Virus record (IMG/VR): IMGVR_UViG_3300047546_001939
Span: 1 to 21,894 of that record
Source: a virus
Strand: one strand, 5' to 3'
Length of the DNA stretch: 21,894 nt
Below, piece after piece: positions 12,859 to 17,640 of this stretch. The translations under genes were made by a program, and so were the position numbers. How positions within the stretch are numbered: position 1 is the first letter of the stretch; each line of letters opens with the position of its first letter. The notes beneath the pieces are model-generated. The model was not told the DNA's origin. It saw nothing but the letters and a program-made list of their open reading frames with translations, and did no database searches.

Positions 12859-13139
12859 GTGTAGAAGTTGTAGCACCGTCTCATTCTGTTACGTATGATA
12901 GTGCTACAATCAATGTTTATCATGTAAACAAAGGACAAGGATTACCTGCTCACTCCCATAGCTATTCACATTTAACAATCTGTCATGCTGGATCATGCAT
13001 TGTTCGTAAAGAAGGTAAAGAATTAATTATGACAAAGATGACACAGCCAGTAAATCTATTGGCAGATGGTTGGCATGAGATAGAAGCACTAGAAGACGGT
13101 ACTGTATTTTGTAATGTATTTGCAGAAGGAAAGTATTAG
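12855..13139 (+). CDS. Small cupin-fold protein
   Basis: A 94-residue single-cupin protein. GLPAHSHSYSHLTICHAGSC holds the metal-binding H-x-H-x(3)-H of cupin motif 1 followed by the G-x-C turn. LLADGWHEIEALEDGTVF carries the His of motif 2. Small cupins bind Fe, Mn, Zn or Ni and include dioxygenases, isomerases and sensors; the substrate cannot be read here. It lies at the end of the second fibre module, in the place occupied by an oxygenase in the first, and immediately before the PqqA-like unit. Confidence 0.82.
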   Translation: MSVEVVAPSHSVTYDSATINVYHVNKGQGLPAHSHSYSHLTICHAGSCIVRKEGKELIMTKMTQPVNLLADGWHEIEALEDGTVFCNVFAEGKY

Positions 13140-13166
13140 TCATATTATTTTAATGATTTTCGTTAG

Positions 13167-13196
13167 TTGAAACACAACGACCATTTAATATATAAT
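13167..13196 (+). promoter_or_regulatory. Sigma70-type promoter for the PqqA-like gene
   Basis: TTGAAA (13167-13172), 18-base spacer, TATAAT (13191-13196). Transcription should start near 13203, inside the palindrome at 13201-13216. There is no other gene between here and the short ORF at 13239, so the promoter appears dedicated to it. Confidence 0.7.
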
Positions 13197-13200
13197 TGTG

Positions 13201-13216
13201 GTTGCAATATTGCAAC
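13201..13216. promoter_or_regulatory. 16-bp perfect palindrome, operator candidate
   Basis: GTTGCAATATTGCAAC is its own reverse complement and begins 4 bases after the -10 box, so it covers the expected transcription start. Placement and symmetry suit a dimeric repressor site; as RNA it has no loop room and would be a poor hairpin. No matching regulator is seen in the window. Confidence 0.55.
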
Positions 13217-13238
13217 GGATTTAGTTTAAGGAAACAAC

Positions 13239-13316
13239 ATGAAACAATGGTCTACTCCATCTGCAAGCGATATGCGTTATGGGTTTGAAATCTCGATGTA
13301 CATTGCAAACAGATAA
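13239..13316 (+). CDS. pqqA: PqqA-like PQQ precursor peptide
   Basis: A 25-residue ORF with AGGA 6 bases before the ATG. Residues 4-7 are WSTP and residues 11-25 are DMRYGFEISMYIANR. The Klebsiella PqqA C-terminus, from memory, is DLRLGLEVTLYISNR, with W-x-x-P upstream; the two align without gaps. Glu17 and Tyr21 keep the E-x(3)-Y spacing of the residues that PqqE cross-links and that become pyrroloquinoline quinone. No pqqB-F genes are visible, so host enzymes would be needed. It has its own promoter and candidate operator. Function as a PQQ booster is inference; a decoy or regulatory peptide for host PqqD/PqqE is an alternative. Confidence 0.85.
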   Translation: MKQWSTPSASDMRYGFEISMYIANR

Positions 13317-13332
13317 ATAACTGAATGGTTTT

Positions 13333-13356
13333 GGTTGATTTCCAAAATAATCAACC
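13333..13356 (+). terminator. Stem-loop after the PqqA-like gene (weak terminator or leader hairpin)
   Basis: Perfect 8-bp inverted repeat GGTTGATT (13333-13340) / AATCAACC (13349-13356) with an 8-base loop, 17 bases after the pqqA-like stop. No T run follows, so it is not a classic terminator. It could protect the short transcript's 3' end or act as a leader structure for the gene at 13384. Confidence 0.45.
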
Positions 13357-13383
13357 ACACACTCACACAACACAGGAGACACT

Positions 13384-13665
13384 ATGTCAAACATGACCCC
13401 TTTCGAGATAAGGCTCGAATTACTCAAAATGGCAAAAGACATGCTAACCGATTCTTACTCTTCAGAAAAGAATCGACTTAGTGAGGACTGGCACGTAAAG
13501 GTTGATTCAGCCAAGCTGAACGGACAACCAATCCCAGAGCATCCATCCTATCCGCCATATCCCACAGAAGCCGACATCATTAGCAAAGCACAGACTTTGA
13601 ATGGATTCGTTTCTAACCTCCCTTCGGAGACAAAGCACACATCTCACACTTCTGCCAAGAAGTAA
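13384..13665 (+). CDS. Hypothetical phage protein
   Basis: A 93-residue protein preceded by GGAG 7 bases before the ATG. Residues 1-45 are helical (TPFEIRLELLKMAKDMLTDS); a basic middle is followed by a Pro/Tyr-rich stretch (EHPSYPPYPTEADIISKAQ). I recall similar small proteins encoded near lysis or late-regulator genes in T4-like phages of aquatic bacteria, but know no function. GATAAATA at 13312-13319 upstream is a possible weak late promoter. Confidence 0.7.
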   Translation: MSNMTPFEIRLELLKMAKDMLTDSYSSEKNRLSEDWHVKVDSAKLNGQPIPEHPSYPPYPTEADIISKAQTLNGFVSNLPSETKHTSHTSAKK

Positions 13666-13676
13666 TCTGATCGTGC

Positions 13677-13695
13677 AGAGGGCACACTGCCTTCT
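13677..13695 (+). other. Hairpin before the cell-wall hydrolase gene
   Basis: AGAGGGCA (13677-13684) / TGCCTTCT (13688-13695), 8 bp with one G-U pair and a 3-base loop, lying between the stop of the upstream gene and the ribosome site of the hydrolase gene. No T run follows, so it may be an mRNA-processing or translation-control element. A C-A-C loop on such a stem is short but allowed. Confidence 0.4.
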
Positions 13696-13712
13696 ACAAA
13701 TAAGGAGAACCA

Positions 13713-14249
13713 ATGGTACGCGCAATCAACATTGTATTGAAAGTATTACTGCTTTCAATCACATTAATTTTAATCACAAAATTCACATCGAATAAAATTG
13801 AACAACACAGACAGGATCGTGACTTCAATAGTCCTATCTCTATGGCTGAAAGAGAGAGGCAACTAACCTGCCTTGCAAAGAACATTTACTTCGAAGCCGC
13901 ATCGGAACCTTTTGAAGGCAAGGTTGCTGTTGCTCAGGTAACAATAAATAGAGCCGAATCTGGCAAATATCCATCTGACATCTGTGCAGTTGTCTACCAG
14001 AAGAATGTAGTGTATGGTAAGGTAATATGTCAGTTCTCTTGGTATTGTGAAAGTGGACCAGTTGTGAAACATAATGCATATTACAAAGAGTCTATGGAAG
14101 TTGCAAAGAAAGTTTTGTTAGAAAACTTTAGACTATCTTCTTTGAAGAATGCATACTTCTATCACGCAGACTATGTCAAACCAAATTGGAAGCTTCCCAA
14201 GATAACTCAAATCGGTCATCACATCTTTTATGGACAGAAAAATGGATAA
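13713..14249 (+). CDS. SleB/CwlJ-type cell-wall hydrolase (endolysin candidate)
   Basis: A 178-residue protein with AAGGAG before ATG 13713. Residues 6-24 are a hydrophobic helix (NIVLKVLLLSITLILITKF) that anchors or exports it. Residues 50-175 form a Hydrolase_2 domain: LTCLAKNIYFEAASEPFEGK with catalytic Glu61, VAVAQVTINR, then QFSWYCES. This family cleaves peptidoglycan glycan strands. A membrane-anchored form could be a signal-arrest-release-type endolysin or an accessory lysis protein. A multi-helix membrane protein overlaps its 3' end, making a plausible lysis cassette. Confidence 0.88.
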   Translation: MVRAINIVLKVLLLSITLILITKFTSNKIEQHRQDRDFNSPISMAERERQLTCLAKNIYFEAASEPFEGKVAVAQVTINRAESGKYPSDICAVVYQKNVVYGKVICQFSWYCESGPVVKHNAYYKESMEVAKKVLLENFRLSSLKNAYFYHADYVKPNWKLPKITQIGHHIFYGQKNG

Positions 14250-14550
14250 AATTAATCAATTCAAGCAAACAGTAGTTCAATTCTTCGAAGGCTTTTCTAA
14301 GACATCTGCAGATACTCTTGCATGGATCAGTGTGATCTGTATCATTGCTTCTACGATACCTGGATTCTTTGCTGTGATGGCGCATGTAACAGACCGTATG
14401 CCACCTTTAGATGTTACTCTAATGGTATGGACAGGGTTGTTGTTATACTTCATCAGATCCGCTATAATTAAGGATATGCTGATGGTTGTTACTATCGGAT
14501 TGGGATTTGCAATTCAAGCTATTTTGCTTGGTTTAATCTTTTTCGTCTAA
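14242..14550 (+). CDS. Three-helix membrane protein, holin candidate
   Basis: A 102-residue protein from ATG 14242 (ATG 14230 is an alternative) overlapping the end of the hydrolase gene. Hydrophobic segments at about residues 24-46 (LAWISVICIIASTIPGFFAV), 55-73 and 78-101 predict three membrane helices after a charged, helical N-terminus. Size, helix number and position next to the cell-wall hydrolase fit a class I holin. It has no similarity I can see to T4 holin t, so the call rests on topology and context. Confidence 0.65.
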   Translation: MDKINQFKQTVVQFFEGFSKTSADTLAWISVICIIASTIPGFFAVMAHVTDRMPPLDVTLMVWTGLLLYFIRSAIIKDMLMVVTIGLGFAIQAILLGLIFFV

Positions 14551-14551
14551 T

Positions 14552-14788
14552 ATGATCCAAGACCTGAGTTTTGTCAGTATTGTTGAATTTACAAAAGAGA
14601 TAGAAAAGCTGGTACTGACCAAGAATATGGAGTACATTGATGCTGTTATCTACTTTTGTGAACAAAAGGGACTTGATGTGGAAACTGCTGCATCACTGAT
14701 CAGAAACAATTCCAAGCTGAAAGCATCGATTCAGTTAGAAGCTGAAAAGTTAAATTATCTTCCAAAGACTACACAATTGCCTCTATGA
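14552..14788 (+). CDS. 33: gp33-like late transcription coactivator
   Basis: A 78-residue protein located immediately before the gp59-like gene, the T4 order 33-59-32. The sequence MEYIDAVIYFCEQKGLDVET followed by AASLI and LEAEKLNYLPKT matches the compact acidic-helical form of gp33-type coactivators I recall from marine T4-like phages. gp33 bridges the RNA polymerase beta-flap and the sliding clamp to activate late promoters. TATAAATA late promoters in this window give it targets. Position and size support the call more strongly than sequence alone. It overlaps gp59 by ATGA. Confidence 0.75.
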   Translation: MIQDLSFVSIVEFTKEIEKLVLTKNMEYIDAVIYFCEQKGLDVETAASLIRNNSKLKASIQLEAEKLNYLPKTTQLPL

Positions 14789-15363
14789 CAGATTACGAAG
14801 CGTATAAAGTTTACTGCGCTCTCAAAAGACACTTTCAATCACAGACATACGATTACTTTAAGTACAACGGTAAGGTACGTACCTCGTATGCTACTTTTGA
14901 AAAGCGTCCAGATAAATACTTCTTCTCGAAGTTGGCAAAGCATAAAGACATCATTGGGTTCCTTGTTGCTAATTTTGTTAATGGGGATAGATGGGTTGGA
15001 GATCTCGTCAATGAGCAAGTCGCTGAGAAGGCATATAGAGATTGGTTGATGAGAAAGCAATCAATGTCTTATGTTTTTAAAAACGATCTTGGTAAGATTG
15101 ATGACCTCATAGAGAGTCTGAAGGTAGTTGATAACCAACATCCAGCGTTGTTTAAGCTATATCTTTCCAAAGAGATAAGTGCAGAAACGGTTATCATCAT
15201 CAACAAGATACAACGGTTCTTTGGATACTGGACAAAGAATTTAAAGAATTGTATTGTGTGGCAAGAGGAGAAAAACAAGTTACAAAAACTTGCTCCGTTT
15301 GTTGAATATGATGAGAAGTATAAACAAATACTGATAGAAAGTTTTAAAAATGCAACTAGTTGA
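14785..15363 (+). CDS. 59: gp59-like replicative helicase loader
   Basis: A 192-residue protein. The N-terminal YKVYCALKRHFQSQTYDYFK and RPDKYFFSKLAKHKDI match T4 gp59 (VYKLYLMIKQHMNGKYDVIK; RRDKYFFQKL), and GDRWVGDL matches QDAWIGDI. gp59 loads the gp41 helicase onto gp32-covered forked DNA. T4 gp59 is about 217 residues, so this version is slightly shorter. It lies between gp33 and gp32 as in T4, although two oxygenase-like genes separate it from gp32. Translation is probably coupled to gp33. Confidence 0.9.
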   Translation: MTDYEAYKVYCALKRHFQSQTYDYFKYNGKVRTSYATFEKRPDKYFFSKLAKHKDIIGFLVANFVNGDRWVGDLVNEQVAEKAYRDWLMRKQSMSYVFKNDLGKIDDLIESLKVVDNQHPALFKLYLSKEISAETVIIINKIQRFFGYWTKNLKNCIVWQEEKNKLQKLAPFVEYDEKYKQILIESFKNATS

Positions 15364-15955
15364 TTTGATTAAGTGTTATGATAATGTTATTCCAGATCAC
15401 TACTGTGATTACTTTGTTCAGTTCTACGATAATCATTCCGATAAAGCCACAAGATATAATAGCAGTGATTACGATCAAGCACCAGACTTCTCAGAGTTGA
15501 TATTTACAACATTTTCTAACAATCCAGAACACGTCAGATTCAATAATCATGTTGCTGGAATGCTTGATACCGTTGCTCAAAGATACAGTCAAAGTCTTCC
15601 TCTGACTAATAATTTCTTTCCTAAAAAGTACTCATTTGAGTTTTTAAGAATCAAGAAATATAACAATGACGGTCTTGATGAATTCAGGTCACATTGTGAT
15701 GCTGATAGTATTTGCAGCAGCGCGAGGTTCATGAATATCTTTTGTTATCTCAATGATGTTGAGGAGGGTGGTGAGACAGACTTTCCAGATTTTGGAATTT
15801 CGTTTAAACCTAAAAAAGGATCGGTTATTGCTTTTCCTCCCTACTGGTTTTTTCCACACCAAGGAAATAAGCCAATATCTGGTCCCAAATATTTACTAGC
15901 AACAAACCTTCACCATTCCATCTGTTCAGATTGTCACGGATGTTTGGTTACATAA
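15350..15955 (+). CDS. 2OG-Fe(II) oxygenase-like protein (tandem copy A, intact)
   Basis: A 201-residue protein overlapping the end of gp59 by 14 bases. His115 and Asp117 (RSHCDAD), YLNDVEEGGETDFP, His170 (WFFPHQG) and Lys180 (SGPKYLL) make a complete P4H-like Fe(II)/2-oxoglutarate set. A Lys in place of the usual Arg is accepted in several such enzymes. The C-terminus is Cys/His-rich (HHSICSDCHGC) and may bind another metal. The following gene is a clear paralogue that has lost these residues. The substrate is unknown. Confidence 0.85.
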   Translation: MQLVDLIKCYDNVIPDHYCDYFVQFYDNHSDKATRYNSSDYDQAPDFSELIFTTFSNNPEHVRFNNHVAGMLDTVAQRYSQSLPLTNNFFPKKYSFEFLRIKKYNNDGLDEFRSHCDADSICSSARFMNIFCYLNDVEEGGETDFPDFGISFKPKKGSVIAFPPYWFFPHQGNKPISGPKYLLATNLHHSICSDCHGCLVT

Positions 15956-15956
15956 T

Positions 15957-16601
15957 ATGAATATTACTAAGTTTATCAAAGTATATCAAGAAGTCTTTAC
16001 AGAAGATTTTTGTAAGACAATGACCAGAAGGACAGATTCCAATGAGTTGGAGAGTGTCGAATATTCTAAGAATCCAAACGACAACTATAATTGCAATGCA
16101 ATAATTCAATCTAATAAGACTGTCAAGTTCTATGATGGCCATCCAAAAGGAACTGTTGAAAACATCAGTCTTTTCATGTTCAAACGCATAGACATAGCAA
16201 TCAAACATTACATACAAAATTTAGGATATGAAAATCCATTTCATCCAACCAGGTACACTTATGAGGCGATTACTTTGTCAAGATATTTGAACAATGACAA
16301 AGATGAGTATGGTTTGCATATAGCAAGTGATTGTGTCTGTTCTTCTTCTAAGACCTTGATGGTTATTGGATTACTTAATAATGTTGAGGAAGGTGGAGAA
16401 ATAAGCTTTCCAGACTTCGATGTGGATATTAAGTTGGATTTGGGATCAATACTAATATTTCCAAGCAATTGGATGTTTCCTTTCAAAATAAACAAACCAA
16501 TATCAAACCCACAATACATTTTCAATACTTTCACTCATTTTGCTGATTCGTGTAATCAACCAGATATTTGCTTACATCCTATTCATAAAAAAACAAGTTG
16601 A
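15957..16601 (+). CDS. Oxygenase-like protein without the metal triad (tandem copy B)
   Basis: A 214-residue paralogue of the gene at 15350. Aligned blocks are DEYGLHIASDCVCSS with DEFRSHCDADSICSS, LLNNVEEGGEISFPDF with YLNDVEEGGETDFPDF, and FPSNWMFPFKINKPISNPQY with FPPYWFFPHQGNKPISGPKY. His121 remains, but the Asp position is Ala123, the distal His is Phe176 and the 2OG-binding Lys is Gln186. A working Fe(II) enzyme is therefore unlikely. Intact reading frame and conserved fold motifs argue for a retained non-catalytic role, such as partner of copy A. Confidence 0.82.
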   Translation: MNITKFIKVYQEVFTEDFCKTMTRRTDSNELESVEYSKNPNDNYNCNAIIQSNKTVKFYDGHPKGTVENISLFMFKRIDIAIKHYIQNLGYENPFHPTRYTYEAITLSRYLNNDKDEYGLHIASDCVCSSSKTLMVIGLLNNVEEGGEISFPDFDVDIKLDLGSILIFPSNWMFPFKINKPISNPQYIFNTFTHFADSCNQPDICLHPIHKKTS

Positions 16602-16630
16602 ACCATTTTGAGGAAGCATATATAGTAATG

Positions 16631-16660
16631 TTGTTATGCAAAAGGTGGATAAGTTAATAT
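16631..16660 (+). promoter_or_regulatory. Possible sigma70-like promoter before gp32
   Basis: TTGTTA (16631-16636), 18-base spacer, TAATAT (16655-16660). This is a weak match, but the 92-base gap before a highly expressed gene must hold regulatory sequence. The same leader ends in AAGGAG (16682-16687) for ATG 16694. T4 gp32 autoregulates through its leader; no clear pseudoknot is seen here. Confidence 0.35.
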
Positions 16661-16693
16661 ACATTTACATACGTTTTATACAAGGAGTACACT

Positions 16694-17611
16694 ATGTCAT
16701 TTTCTAATCTCAAAAAGTCTTCAAAGACTAGTCTCGAGAAAATCACCCAGCAAGTAAACAAACTCGCAGCACCGGAAGGTGGAGCACGCGAGAATGATAC
16801 ACGCTTCTGGCAACCAGAAGTAGATAAGTCCGGTAACGGCTTTGCTGTCATTCGATTCCTACCAGCACCTGATGGTGAAGATGTTCCGTTTGTTCGTATC
16901 TTCGAACACGGCTTCCAAGGCCCTACTGGCAAATGGTATATCGAAAAGTCTCTTACTACTTTAGGTAGGCAAGATCCAGTTTCTGAATACAATAGCCAAT
17001 TGTGGGCAACTGGTATTCAGGCAAATCAAGATCAAGTACGCAAACAAAAGCGTAAGCTGAATTTCATCAGCAATATTATGGTTATCAGTGATAAGGCACA
17101 TCCAGAGAACGAAGGCAAAGTCTTTTTGTTTAAGTATGGCAAAAAGATCTTCGATAAGCTGAATGCTGCAATGAACCCAGAATTCGAGGATGAGGATCCT
17201 GTGAACCCATTTGATCTTTGGGCTGGTGCAAACTTTAAGTTGAAGATCCGTAAGGTAGAAGGTTATCGCAACTATGACAAGTCTGAGTTTGATAAGCCAG
17301 AGCCATTGAGCGATGATGATGCTGAACTTGAAAAGATTTGGAAGTCAGAGCATTCTTTGAGTGAGTTCTTGAAAGAAGAACACTTCAAGCCATATGATGA
17401 ATTGAAGACTAAACTCTACCGCGTACTTGCATTGGACGGAAGTTCGTCTTCTGTGCAGAATGCATCGTTCGCTAATTTAGATGAGGATGAGGTGGAAGCA
17501 CCAAGACCTCAAAAGACTGCAAAAGCAGCTTCGTCAGCAAAGGAGTCGGCACCGTGGGATTCTGATGAGGATGAAGATCTCGATAAGTTCAAAGAACTAT
17601 TGAACGATTAA
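16694..17611 (+). CDS. 32: gp32-like single-stranded DNA-binding protein
   Basis: A 305-residue protein. The basic N-terminus NLKKSSKTS resembles the T4 LAST motif used for cooperative binding. The core [31 protein letters not shown] and [20 protein letters not shown] matches T4 gp32 ([26 protein letters not shown]). The C-terminus (about 265-305) is acidic with [14 protein letters not shown], the partner-binding tail. It covers ssDNA during replication, recombination and repair and interacts with gp59. The whole protein has no cysteine, so the zinc site of T4 gp32 is absent. AAGGAG lies 6 bases before the ATG. It ends at a bidirectional terminator. Confidence 0.95.
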   Translation: [305 protein letters not shown]

Positions 17612-17616
17612 GAGAG

Positions 17617-17639
17617 AAAGGGCCAATAGGCCCTTTTTT
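17617..17639. terminator. Bidirectional terminator between gp32 and the tail operon
   Basis: 8-bp stem AAAGGGCC (17617-17624) / GGCCCTTT (17629-17636) with loop AATA and T run to 17639 on the plus strand; the minus-strand side is followed by TTTCTCTCT. It lies between two converging genes. Confidence 0.9.
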
Positions 17640-17640
17640 A

